20,127 nucleotides of DNA, taken from the NCBI GenBank assembly GCA_038231255.1, contig JBBRLR010000082.1:1-20127 (forward strand), in the 5' to 3' direction. The position numbers and the translations under genes were made by a program. Of this stretch, positions 7,381 to 14,692 are shown in pieces; the first letter of the stretch is position 1; each line of letters begins with the position of its first letter. The notes under the pieces are model-generated. The model was not told where the DNA came from and made no database searches. It worked only from the letters and a program-made list of their open reading frames with translations. The stretch comes from JALYUS01 sp038231255. Lineage in GTDB: Bacteria; Chloroflexota; Chloroflexia; Thermomicrobiales; JALYUS01.

Positions 7381-7641
7381 TTGGCACGCGTTACATTCGA
7401 TACGCTCTATAAAGGCGCAACGACGGACGAGAAGACCGGGGACATCGCGGGGCAGGAGCGGCGATTCCTTGCGGTCTGCGAAGAGGCGGGCGTGACGAAT
7501 GTCGATCGCCACTCGCCGGTCAGCGCATTCGCGGAGGGCGAAATTCTCGCCCGCTTGATTGATCGCTTGAACGCCGCGCACGTCCCGTACGCCGTCGAAG
7601 AACAGTCGCAGCGCGCCGATGACGACGGGATGCCCGCCTAA
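7381..7641 (+). CDS. Small acidic protein of unknown function
   Basis: An 86-residue frame starts at TTG 7381. The start is supported by an unusually good ribosome site, AGGAGGTGA, three bases upstream. The protein is hydrophilic and acidic with no signal peptide, membrane segment or motif I recognise. The segment FAEGEILARLIDRLNAAHVPYAVEEQ looks helical and might form a small globular or pairing domain. It lies after the lexA terminator, so needs its own promoter (none identified), and its TAA overlaps the stop of the converging WD40 gene by three bases. Codon use (GC-rich third positions) resembles the neighbours. I judge it real on ribosome site and composition; its function is unknown. 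Confidence 0.7.
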   Translation: MARVTFDTLYKGATTDEKTGDIAGQERRFLAVCEEAGVTNVDRHSPVSAFAEGEILARLIDRLNAAHVPYAVEEQSQRADDDGMPA

Positions 7642-8735
7642 GCGATCCGCCAAAGTCGAACGGTCTTGTCCGCTGACGCGGAGGCGACGAGCGTCCCATC
7701 GGGCGAGACGGCGACGTCGTGGACGTAATCGGTGTGGCCGATGAGTATTCGTGGGGAACCGCCATCGCTGACCGACCAAAGGCGCACCGTGCGATCTTTC
7801 GCACCCGAGACGGCGGTCGAACCATCCGGGGTGATCGCGACGCCCATCACCCAATCGGTGTGGCCACTCAATGTCTTGACTGGCGACCCGTCTGATGTTT
7901 TCCAAATGCGCACCGTGTTGTCGAACGATCCAGAAACGATGATCTGGCTGTCTGCGCTGACCGCGACGCCGGAAACTTTGTCCGTGTGACCCGACAATGT
8001 CCGCAGTGCCGAACCGTCCGCAGGTTGCCAGACGCGCACGATCGTATCGAATGCGCCGGAGCAGAGCGACTGCCCGTCCGGCACGAAGGCGACGCCCGAA
8101 ACGCGGGCGGAATGGCCGTGCAACATGCGGATCGCCGTGCCGTCCGCGACCTGCCAGAGGCGGATGATCTGATCGAAGCCACCGCTCGCCAGCGTCTGCC
8201 CATCCGGCGCGAAAGCAACCGCCATCACCGCGTCGGTATGTCCAGTCAGTGTGCGGACGGGCGAACCATCGCCCGCATTCCAGAGCCGGACGGTCTTATC
8301 CGTCCCGGCAGATGCCACGAGCGCGCCATCGGGCGAGAAGGCGACGCCGTCAACGCGGTCGGTATGCCCCTTCAGGACCGTGAAAAGCGTCCCATCTGAC
8401 GCGTTCCACAGCCGGACGGTGTGATCGAATGACGCGGAGGCAATCGTCTGTCCGTCCGGCGAGAAAGCGACGCCGAGCACCCGATCTGTATGCCCGATCA
8501 AGGTCCGCACCGACGACAAGGACGGCGTGCCCGGCGCCGACGCGACAGGCTGGCTGGAAGTGGCGGTTATGGCGGGCCATGGCGTTGTGACCGGGCCATC
8601 ATCCTCGTCTGCAATGGAGAGCGGGCGGGCAGCCACGCGGTCGAACCGCGCAAGTGTGAGGCCGACCGCGCACCCCGCCCCGGTAAGGAGATGCAGGGCG
8701 TGCCGCCGCGAAACGAAACAGGATGGCTCCTCCAC
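7638..8735 (-). CDS. Exported WD40-repeat protein (single seven-blade propeller, Tat signal)
   Basis: A protein of about 365 residues made almost entirely of seven WD40 repeats, each with the GH-[T/S]-x-x-V-x-x-V-A-x-x-x-D and D-x-[T/I]-[V/I]-R-[L/V/I]-W pattern (for example LIGHTDRVLGVAFSPDGQ, then DHTVRLWNASDG). Seven blades make one closed beta-propeller, normally a protein-binding scaffold; no enzymatic or kinase domain is attached. The N-terminus has a twin-arginine motif (SRRHALHLL, Arg10-Arg11) followed by a hydrophobic stretch, so export by Tat is likely. I chose GTG 8735 because GGGAG lies four bases upstream and it places the Tat motif near the N-terminus; an in-frame GTG at 8774 has no ribosome site. 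The high similarity between blades suggests recent internal duplication. The partner is unknown. Confidence 0.87.
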   Translation of the reverse strand: MEEPSCFVSRRHALHLLTGAGCAVGLTLARFDRVAARPLSIADEDDGPVTTPWPAITATSSQPVASAPGTPSLSSVRTLIGHTDRVLGVAFSPDGQTIASASFDHTVRLWNASDGTLFTVLKGHTDRVDGVAFSPDGALVASAGTDKTVRLWNAGDGSPVRTLTGHTDAVMAVAFAPDGQTLASGGFDQIIRLWQVADGTAIRMLHGHSARVSGVAFVPDGQSLCSGAFDTIVRVWQPADGSALRTLSGHTDKVSGVAVSADSQIIVSGSFDNTVRIWKTSDGSPVKTLSGHTDWVMGVAITPDGSTAVSGAKDRTVRLWSVSDGGSPRILIGHTDYVHDVAVSPDGTLVASASADKTVRLWRIA

Positions 8736-8884
8736 ATTACTCCCAACCGTGTCGGATAGGTCGGCACGTCGCACGCGAACAAAGGGCCGTGCCGCACGAT
8801 AGCATGGGCAACAGCGATAGCACGCACGAGCATGCGTTTTGGGTTCATTTTTCGTGTGGAAGTGCGCAGTACGCTTCGGGTCTG

Positions 8885-9433
8885 CTACGCGAGCGTCGCC
8901 AATGCCGCCTCCGCGACCATCCGATCCTGGTCGGGGCTGCCGCCGCCCGCGCCGATCCCGCCGACCACGATATTCCCGTGCATGATCGGGTAACCACCGC
9001 CAAGTAGCGTGAGATGTGGAGTGTTCGTCAATGATGCGAGGCGTGCCGGATCGTCCTTGTTACGGTCTGCAAGAATATGGGTCGGCGCGCGGAACGCAGC
9101 GGCAGTGAAGGCTTTCGCCTGCACGAGTTCAACGCTGACGAGGCTATTGCCATCCATCCGGGCGAATGCTTTGAGCACGCCGCTCTCATCCACAATCGCG
9201 ACCGACATCGGCACGCCGATCTCCTGCGCCTTCGCCATCGCCGCCCCGATCAACGCCTGCGCCGCCGCATAGGTCACGGTTTCGCGCATCGTGCTGACGG
9301 GCGGCGAGTCGGCGGCGACCTCCTGCACGCGCTCGCCGATCGCGCCTATGGCAAGAACAGTCGCGGTCGCGATCCCCGCCTGCATAAGTCCCCGCCGACT
9401 GACTCGACCCTGATCGTTCACTACCGATTCCAT
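8885..9433 (-). CDS. GlcG/HbpS-like (DUF336) protein with Tat signal
   Basis: A 182-residue protein starts at ATG 9433 behind GGGGAGGAACG. Residues 11-40 form a twin-arginine signal (VSRRGLMQAG, Arg13-Arg14, then an Ala/Ile/Gly-rich core). Residues 48-182 are the GlcG/HbpS domain, recognised by IGAAMAKAQEIGVPMSVAIV, KAFTAAAFR and the glycine-rich end LLGGGYPIMHGNIVVGGIG, then AGGG and a conserved D-x-x-V-A-E tail. Family members bind haem or other small ligands (HbpS of Streptomyces is an extracellular haem-binding sensor partner) or accompany glycolate and corrinoid-related genes. No sensor kinase or glycolate oxidase is adjacent, so the ligand is not defined. It lies downstream of the cupredoxin gene on the same strand, separated by a dyad repeat. 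Confidence 0.86.
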   Translation of the reverse strand: MESVVNDQGRVSRRGLMQAGIATATVLAIGAIGERVQEVAADSPPVSTMRETVTYAAAQALIGAAMAKAQEIGVPMSVAIVDESGVLKAFARMDGNSLVSVELVQAKAFTAAAFRAPTHILADRNKDDPARLASLTNTPHLTLLGGGYPIMHGNIVVGGIGAGGGSPDQDRMVAEAALATLA

Positions 9434-9500
9434 CGTTCCTCCCCTTCATTTCGTCCGGCGCCTATGCGCCCGGCCATCATTACGAGACCTTAATACCCGG

Positions 9501-9556
9501 TGGTGGCGGGCTTCATCCTTCCAGAGCCAGTGGTCGGCTGAAGCCCGCCCCCACCA
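9501..9556. repeat. Short inverted repeat, GGCGGGCTTCA family
   Basis: The left arm TGGTGGCGGGCTTCA (9501-9515) is inverted at 9539-9556 as TGAAGCCCGCCCCCACCA, with three extra bases in the right arm and a 23-base loop. It lies about 20 bases past the cupredoxin stop, on the minus strand. It could act as a transcript-end hairpin, though no T-run follows, or it could be a dispersed repeat. Confidence 0.7.
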
Positions 9557-9574
9557 AGACGTTTTCGCTGCCCC

Positions 9575-10822
9575 CTAATACGAAGGCTTGCCGGTGGGTT
9601 CGCCCGGTTGGGAACCGCCGTTGCCTGGAGCCGACGGTGCGGACGCTGGCGCGACGGCCGGAGGGGCGGGCGCCGCACTCGGCGAGGCGGAACGCCACGC
9701 ATAGTAGGCGCGACCGATATTGCCGTATTCGACGCGGAAAAGGATCGGATTATCGGGTGTGTAGGTCAGGACGCGCCGCTCAAAGGCCTGCACGAGCACC
9801 GGAACGACGTTGTTATTGACTTTCACATTCGCCCAGACCGGCTCGGTGATTGCCAGCCCGATCGCCTGGATACCGCCGAGGTTAGGCGAGTTGCGGAAGT
9901 CGAGAAACGCTTTGGGGATGTTATGCCTGGTTTGCGCGTCGTACCCCGTCGTCTTCGCCAGGGTATCGGTCATCGCGGGTGCGTAGGTTCCCGCCGGGCC
10001 GGTCGGATTTACCATCCTGGCGACGGGCACGCCGCTGCCGCTGTTGTCCTGTTCCGCGCCCTGCAGTTTCGCGAGGTCGGCGTAGGTCGGGAATGGGTTG
10101 TCGGGATCGCCCGCGACGGTCACTCTCGCCGGGTCGCGCTGCACAAATGTCGCGTCGCCGTTCTGCTGCCGGCCCGAGATCAACTCGACTGAGAGCAGGC
10201 CCGCCGTCACCGGCCCACCCGGTACGTTCAGTTCCATCCGCGCCTTATCGAAATATTGCACGAGCCGCTTGCCATCTGGCGCGTCTTTGTAATCCTCCAT
10301 CAATCCCGGAGGAGTGAACGGGCCTGGCCCCCAAATGTACGAATGCCCGGACGGATTCGCGTCAGTCTTCGCCCACAACTGCTGGAAGGCGGGATTGGCG
10401 AACGCTTGCAGCCCACCAGCCGGTGGCGCGACGCTCGGCGCTGCGGAAGCGGCCGTGACGACAATCGTGCCCGTCATGAACGCGTGGATCATGCAGTGAT
10501 AGGGAAATGTGCCCACCTGGTTGAAGGTGAACTTGAAGGTATCACCCTTCTTGAGTGGCATCGCCAACCCGGAATCCCACACTCCGGTGTCGCTCGTCGT
10601 CGTGTGCCCCGCCGTGTCCTGATTCGTCCAGACGACGGTCGTCCCGGCCGGGATCGTCAGCGACATCGGATTAAATGTGAGGTTCATGATGTTGACCGAA
10701 ACATCGGCCGATACGCTGGTCGCATTCCCGACCGCGACGAGGCTGGTGAGCAGCAGCGCGAACAGCGCGGCGACCGCGACGCGATTCCGCCCGAAACCCC
10801 GACTCCGCCTTGTGATGTGCAT
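9575..10822 (-). CDS. Secreted cupredoxin fused to a Chloroflexota-type C-terminal domain
   Basis: This 415-residue protein starts at ATG 10822 after GAGGAGGGG. It has an N-terminal secretion signal (Arg-rich start, hydrophobic core 15-31, cleavage likely near SVSA-DV). Residues 41-125 are a plastocyanin-like cupredoxin with a full type I copper set: His73 (TAGHTT), Cys110 and His113 (YHCMIH) and Met116. Residues 138-390 are a second domain, containing VQYFDKARMELN and VTAGLLSVELISG, of a type I associate with Chloroflexota exported proteins; its function is unknown to me. A Pro/Ala/Ser/Gly tail ends the protein. The cupredoxin would carry electrons or bind copper outside the membrane. An upstream in-frame start near 10894 lacks a ribosome site and would bury the signal. 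Confidence 0.88.
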   Translation of the reverse strand: MHITRRSRGFGRNRVAVAALFALLLTSLVAVGNATSVSADVSVNIMNLTFNPMSLTIPAGTTVVWTNQDTAGHTTTSDTGVWDSGLAMPLKKGDTFKFTFNQVGTFPYHCMIHAFMTGTIVVTAASAAPSVAPPAGGLQAFANPAFQQLWAKTDANPSGHSYIWGPGPFTPPGLMEDYKDAPDGKRLVQYFDKARMELNVPGGPVTAGLLSVELISGRQQNGDATFVQRDPARVTVAGDPDNPFPTYADLAKLQGAEQDNSGSGVPVARMVNPTGPAGTYAPAMTDTLAKTTGYDAQTRHNIPKAFLDFRNSPNLGGIQAIGLAITEPVWANVKVNNNVVPVLVQAFERRVLTYTPDNPILFRVEYGNIGRAYYAWRSASPSAAPAPPAVAPASAPSAPGNGGSQPGEPTGKPSY

Positions 10823-11127
10823 GACAGCCCCTCCTCGTATAGCCCTTCCCGTACTTTCTTGTACGTCCGATTTGGGCGCGATGGATGTACCCATTGCGAT
10901 GACTCCAGCACCGCGCGACAGGTGTTCGGGCTATGGTCGTGTCACCGCGAGGCACGCAGCGGCCGATCTTCCAAGCCTGAAACGCAACGCTTCATATTGC
11001 TCATCGTGCATCACTGACTGTGCATTCACACCAAGCGCGCACAGCGGGATCGTTGCCTTGGTCGGAAATATTCTCCGCTTCCTGACAGGAAGATATTTAC
11101 TGATATGGGAACGGGAACGTGGAATCC
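10823..11127. other. Intergenic region upstream of the cupredoxin gene
   Basis: About 300 bases with no credible gene. It should carry the minus-strand cupredoxin promoter, but I could not pick out a convincing one. A perfect dyad CTTCCTGACAGGAAG occupies 11078-11092, flanked by AAATAT (11066-11071) and ATATTT (11093-11098); this could be an operator or an old repeat. The IS3-type end begins at about 11128. Confidence 0.5.
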
Positions 11128-11194
11128 TGACCGGCTCCCCGAATTCTGGTCCACCGTGATACGTTAGCAATAACGTTATCGAAGGAGAGACAGG

Positions 11195-11496
11195 ATGCGG
11201 ACATCGCGGTTCACCGAGCAGCAAGTCGTCGCGGCCCTGCGGCAGGCAGAGAACGGTACACCCGTCGGGGCGGGTGCCCCCTGGGCGGCATGCCGCAAGC
11301 TCGGCGTCAGCGAGCAGACCTTCTACCGCTGGAAGCGCAAATACGCCGGCATCGGGGTCGCCGAGTTGCGGCGACTACACCAGGTCGAGGACGAGAATCG
11401 GCGCCTGAAACAACTTGTTGCCCGGGTACCCGCGCAGCGGGTGGTATGACGCTCAACCGGCGGATGCTGCAGGAGGCGCTCCGAAAAAACTGGTGA
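11195..11496 (+). pseudogene. IS3-family transposase orfA, frameshifted
   Basis: The start ATG 11195 follows AAGGAGAGACAGG. The product begins RTSRFTEQQVVAALRQAENG, then LGVSEQTFYRWKRKYAGIGV and EDENRRLKQLVA: the helix-turn-helix and leucine-zipper parts of IS3-family OrfA. Compared with the usual form (GTPVAEVCRKLG as I recall it), an in-frame run of extra residues sits at VGAGAPWAAC. After KQLVA an insertion around a CGGGTACCCG palindrome shifts the frame, stopping it at 11449. The expected ending LNRRMLQEALRKNW continues in another frame to the TGA at 11494-11496. The ancestral gene was about 85-90 residues. It is inactive as it stands unless frameshifting rescues it. Confidence 0.82.
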
Positions 11497-11795
11497 CGCC
11501 GGCCCGGCGGCGTACCGTGGTGCAGTTCTTCCGGGGTGCAGTTCTTCCGGGGCGGCTTCAAGGTCAGTGAGCGGCGTGCCTGCCGGGTGGCGGGCGTGCA
11601 TCGGACGACGATGCGCTATCGCAGCCAAGCACGAGATCAATCGCCGCTGCGCCAGCGGATCAGAGAGTTGGCCGTCGTGCGGGTGCGCTACGGCGACCGG
11701 CGGATCCACATCCTGCTGCGGCGCGAGAGGTGGAAGGTGAATGCGAAGCAGGTCTATCGGCTCTACCGCGAGGAAGGGCTCTCGCTGCATGTCGT
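11493..11795 (+). pseudogene. IS3-family transposase orfB, N-terminal fragment with frameshift
   Basis: GTG 11493 overlaps the orfA TGA and opens VTPARRRTVVQFF, the usual OrfB start. A 16-base tandem duplication (11519-11534 and 11535-11550) then shifts the frame. After it the reading resumes as GGFKVSERRACRVAGVHRTT, then RELAVVRVRYGDRRIHILLR and WKVNAKQVYRLYREEGLSL, the HTH_21-type N-terminal region of IS3 OrfB. Removing one 16-base copy restores a single frame. The rve/DDE integrase domain that should follow is missing; sequence beyond about 11795 is unlike transposase. Confidence 0.82.
11519..11550 (+). repeat. 16-bp tandem duplication inside orfB
   Basis: GGTGCAGTTCTTCCGG occurs twice head to tail with no mismatch (11519-11534, 11535-11550). 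Sixteen is not a multiple of three, so the duplication frameshifts the transposase gene. Perfect identity suggests a recent slippage event. Confidence 0.95.
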
Positions 11796-11865
11796 CGGGT
11801 GGAAGAGCAGCCGCACGTTCCGGTACTCAAATCGAGCAGTATACGCCAGGGTGTGCCAGTGCATG

Positions 11866-13143
11866 CTAGGTTTCCGGCGACCGGACACGCGCCGCAGTGC
11901 GCAAGCCGAAGAGCGCGATGATCGTGAATCCCCCACCGATCAGGGCGAGGACGAGGGACGCGCCAACACGCGCCGCAAGTGCGGTGAGCAGCGCGGCGCC
12001 AATCGGACCAGGCGCGCTGTTGATCGTCCAGAAGGCGGCGGTGACGCGCCCGAGCAGATGGTCCGGCGTCACCTGCTGCCGGACGGCGATCGAATTGACG
12101 CCTTTGAGGATTTCCAAAAACATGAAGCCGCCCATCAGCGGCACAACGACCGCCACCGTCGGGGCCAGTCCGATTCCCACGAGGATCGCCCCCTCGATGA
12201 TCGCCGAGCCGAGATAGCAGACCGCGAAGCCCCAGCGGCGGCGGGCGGGCGCGGCGAGCAACCCGCCCGCGATCGCGCCGCTCGCCGCCACGCCAAAAAT
12301 CAGACCGACCGCCCCGTCGCGCTGCCCGAGATCGTGCGTCAGGTGATAGACGAACAAGTCCAGCGCACCCAGCGTCAGAAATGAGAATCCGGCGATCATC
12401 CACGTCAGCGCGCGGAGGACGGGCTGCCGCCAAAGGAAGCGCACCCCGGCGAACAGTTCCGCGATCGAGCCGGTGGAAGATACGGCGGAAGTGGAGCGCG
12501 GCGTTTCCGCTTTCCGCAGGCGAATGCACGCGAGTGACCCGGCGGAGACCGCGAAGGAGAGCGAGTCAATACCGAGCGCGGCGGCGGGATCGAACCGCGC
12601 GGCGAGCAACCCGGCGAGTGCGGGGCCGATGATGCTCGCGACGGCGGCGGTCGCCTGGAGGCGTCCGTTCGCGTCGGTCATCTGATCGTGATCGACGAGG
12701 TTGGCGATGGCGGCGATGTAGGTAACGGAGAAACACATGCCGAAGAAGGCGCCGCACCCCGCCGTGAGAAAAATCAGCCATCGTTGCGGCCCCGCGATCC
12801 ACCAACCGACCGGGATCGCGGCATACACGACCATCCGTATTAGGTCACAGAGAATCATGAATCGTCGCCGATCCACGCGGTCGGCGATTGGCCCGGCGAC
12901 GATCCCGGCGACCACCATCCCGACACCGGCGATGCCCGTCACAATCCCCATCTGCGCGACGGAGCCGGTGACATGCAGCACGAGGAGCGGCATCGCGATC
13001 AGCGCTACCGCGTCGCCGAGATTGGAAAGCGTTTGGCCGAACCAGAAGATGTTGAAGTTGCGATTATCGCGCAGGCGCTTGGCGGATGTGCGGGCGAACT
13101 GGTCGGCGACCGCCCCGCCGGGTGCGGAAATTGGGTTATCCAT
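11866..13143 (-). CDS. Major facilitator superfamily transporter (EntS/MFS_3-like exporter)
   Basis: A 425-residue polytopic protein with about twelve hydrophobic segments and the MFS loop 2-3 signature GPIADRVDRRRFMILCDLIR. NFNIFWFGQTLSNLGDAVAL at the first helix and the mid-protein WRQPVLRALTW are typical of the MFS_3/EntS-like group, which export siderophores, macrolides and other drugs. It presumably works as a proton-driven efflux pump in the cytoplasmic membrane; the substrate is unknown. I chose ATG 13143 because AGGAAGTGA lies five bases upstream; GTG 13152 overlaps that ribosome site. The 3' end lies about 70 bases from the IS3 remnant, whose transposase runs towards it. The gene itself looks intact and diverges from the methyltransferase. 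Confidence 0.9.
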   Translation of the reverse strand: MDNPISAPGGAVADQFARTSAKRLRDNRNFNIFWFGQTLSNLGDAVALIAMPLLVLHVTGSVAQMGIVTGIAGVGMVVAGIVAGPIADRVDRRRFMILCDLIRMVVYAAIPVGWWIAGPQRWLIFLTAGCGAFFGMCFSVTYIAAIANLVDHDQMTDANGRLQATAAVASIIGPALAGLLAARFDPAAALGIDSLSFAVSAGSLACIRLRKAETPRSTSAVSSTGSIAELFAGVRFLWRQPVLRALTWMIAGFSFLTLGALDLFVYHLTHDLGQRDGAVGLIFGVAASGAIAGGLLAAPARRRWGFAVCYLGSAIIEGAILVGIGLAPTVAVVVPLMGGFMFLEILKGVNSIAVRQQVTPDHLLGRVTAAFWTINSAPGPIGAALLTALAARVGASLVLALIGGGFTIIALFGLRTAARVRSPET

Positions 13144-13332
13144 GGTGCTCACTTCCTGAAACGCATAATGAACGGAGGCGATCTCTCTTCGCAGCCGCTC
13201 CTTATGGTCGGGGTCGGAAGGTTTGCACCGTGGCGCGTCCTTTCATGGCCAGGTCGCTTGGACTACACTCATGCAGCGGTCGGTAGCAACCGCGTGGGTA
13301 CTTTACCCGACGATGGCGGCGGCGCGCAATGA

Positions 13333-13350
13333 ATCGAGATCGAGATCGAG
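13333..13350 (+). repeat. ATCGAG hexamer, three tandem copies, at the methyltransferase start
   Basis: TCGAG/ATCGAG units repeat three times just before the TTG start. The GAG in the repeat may serve as a weak ribosome site. A change in copy number would alter spacing rather than coding. No other function is evident. Confidence 0.6.
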
Positions 13351-13356
13351 ACCGAT

Positions 13357-14520
13357 TTGGGAACCTTCCATACGCTCCTCGGCGACGACGGGCAGCGATT
13401 GCTCGCGGAGATTGCGGCACAGGGTTTGACGGAGGTGAACACGCTCGCCCTCGCCACGGAACTGCGCCGCCGCCACCCCGCGCCGCTCGTCGCCGCCGCG
13501 ATGACGCAGGCACGTCTCCGCGAGCGGGCGCGCACGAAGTTCGGCGACGACGCGGTGCGGATGTACTTCACGCAAGCCGGGTTGGAACAGGCGACAAGCG
13601 CGCCCGTTGCCGCCCACCGCGCCAGCCGCTATCGCGCCGCGCGACGGATCGCCGATCTCTGCTGCGGCATCGGCGGCGACCTCCGGGCGCTGGCGAGCGG
13701 CCACGGTCTGCTCGCCGTGGATCGCGATCCCCTCACCGCCGCCATCGCCGCCGCCAATGTCCATGCCCTCGACCTCGACGATCACGTCACCGTCCGCTGC
13801 GACGACGCGACCACGACCGATCTAACGGGATATGACGCCGCGTTCCTCGATCCGGCGCGGCGAACGGCGGCACGGCGCGTCTTCAATGTCGCGGACTACC
13901 AGCCGCCGTGGTCGTTCATCGCCGCGCTCGTTGACCGGATTGAGGATGTCGGCGTCAAGGTCGCGCCCGGCATCCCGCACAATCTCGTGCCGCCCAACGC
14001 CGAGGCCGAATGGGTCTCGCTCAACGGCGATGTGAAGGAGGCCGCGCTCTGGTTCGGCGCGCTCCGCGCCGCAAATGTCACCCGCCGCGCGACGCTCTTG
14101 CCTTCCGGCGCGACGCTGACCGCGACAACAACCGAACCGCCGCCCGTCGCCCCGCCGCGCCGTTACCTCTACGAACCGGACGGTGCGGTGATCCGCGCCC
14201 ACCTCGTCGCCGAAGTCGCCGTGCTCGTCAACGGTGCGCTCCTCGACCCGACCATCGCCTACATCACGAGCGATGCACTGATAGCCACGCCTTTCGCCCA
14301 CGCTTACACGATCGAAGACGCGATGCCCTTCGGCCTCAAACGTCTCCGCGCCTACCTGCGTGAGCGGGGCATCGGCCACGTCGTCATCAAGAAACGCGGC
14401 TCTCCCCTCACCCCCGAAACCCTGATGAGCGACCTCCGCCTCTCAGGCGACAACCACCGCATCCTCTTCCTTACCAAAGTCGCCGGCAAACACACCGTCC
14501 TCATCGGGGAACGGGTGTAA
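13357..14520 (+). CDS. Class I SAM-dependent methyltransferase with THUMP-like C-terminal domain
   Basis: A 387-residue protein. Residues 4-19 (FHTLLGDDGQRLLAEI) match the N-terminal helix of this family. Residues 51-90 hold LRERARTKFGDDAVRMYFTQ, then LEQATSAPVAAHRASRY. Motif I for SAM binding is ADLCCGIGGDLRALA (99-113) and an Asp-Pro motif FLDPARR lies at 162-168. The C-terminal part (about 300-380), with FGLKRLRAYLRERGIGHVVI, fits the THUMP-like domain linked to these enzymes. They are presumed RNA methyltransferases, but the target is not established. The start is TTG 13357: an in-frame TGA at 13330 excludes anything longer, and the N-terminal motif excludes much shorter forms. The ribosome site is weak. 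It converges on the ABC operon. Confidence 0.85.
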   Translation: MGTFHTLLGDDGQRLLAEIAAQGLTEVNTLALATELRRRHPAPLVAAAMTQARLRERARTKFGDDAVRMYFTQAGLEQATSAPVAAHRASRYRAARRIADLCCGIGGDLRALASGHGLLAVDRDPLTAAIAAANVHALDLDDHVTVRCDDATTTDLTGYDAAFLDPARRTAARRVFNVADYQPPWSFIAALVDRIEDVGVKVAPGIPHNLVPPNAEAEWVSLNGDVKEAALWFGALRAANVTRRATLLPSGATLTATTTEPPPVAPPRRYLYEPDGAVIRAHLVAEVAVLVNGALLDPTIAYITSDALIATPFAHAYTIEDAMPFGLKRLRAYLRERGIGHVVIKKRGSPLTPETLMSDLRLSGDNHRILFLTKVAGKHTVLIGERV

Positions 14521-14524
14521 AACC

Positions 14525-14675
14525 GAGGAGAAGCGCAGAGGACACAGAGAACACAGAGGACGCAGAGAGAAACAAAGGAGGAGAGAGAGAAATACGCCAA
14601 CTTTCTCCTTCCCTCTTCATCCTTTTTCTTCTCTGTGCTCTGTGCGCCCTCTGTGTCCTCTGCGCTTCTCCCCGG
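14525..14675. repeat. CACAGAG-rich long inverted repeat, copy 2
   Basis: The left arm from 14525 reads GAGGAGAAGCGCAGAGGACA, then CAGAGAACACAGAGGACGCAG. The right arm to 14675 reverse-complements to GGGAGAAGCGCAGAGGACAC, then AGAGGGCGCACAGAG. The outer 20 or so bases pair almost perfectly, the inner purine/pyrimidine tracts (AGGAGGAGAGAGAGAAA against TTTCTCCTTCCCTC) roughly. It lies between the stops of two converging genes and could terminate transcription both ways. It is related to copy 1 at 3710-3828 by the same CACAGAG/GCAGAGGA units. Confidence 0.85.
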
Positions 14676-14692
14676 CTTCGATCCCGGCGGCG

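Larger units (their letters stand above)
11128..11795 (+). mobile_element. Decayed IS3-family insertion sequence (IS407/IS2-like), right part missing
   Basis: The sequence beginning TGACCGGCTCCCCGAATTCT at 11128 looks like an IS3-family left terminal repeat (TG start, pyrimidine-rich), about 67 bases before orfA. Inside are a broken orfA and the first third of orfB. Similarity to transposase ends near 11795, and no matching right inverted repeat is seen before the MFS gene stop at 11866. The catalytic DDE domain is absent, so the element cannot move by itself. The exact right limit is uncertain. Confidence 0.75.

Noticed and set aside
2525..7641. A LysW carrier gene close to lysX
   Set aside because: I looked for a short cysteine-rich protein with an acidic EDWGE-like end near lysX and saw none; the 86-residue protein at 7381 has neither the cysteine pattern nor the tail.
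5395..7905. A single 836-codon open frame on the minus strand running through lexA
   Set aside because: Only its last 308 codons are LysX. The rest is antisense to lexA and to the 7381 gene, with arginine/histidine-rich shadow composition; the ribosome site at 6321 marks the true start.
11660..12529. Open frames on both strands over the IS/MFS junction
   Set aside because: They are shadows of orfB and the MFS gene; the sequence past about 11795 is not transposase-like in any frame.
14525..14675. CRISPR array suggested by repeated CACAGAG units
   Set aside because: The units are short, degenerate and arranged as an inverted pair, with no unique spacers of constant length and no cas genes.
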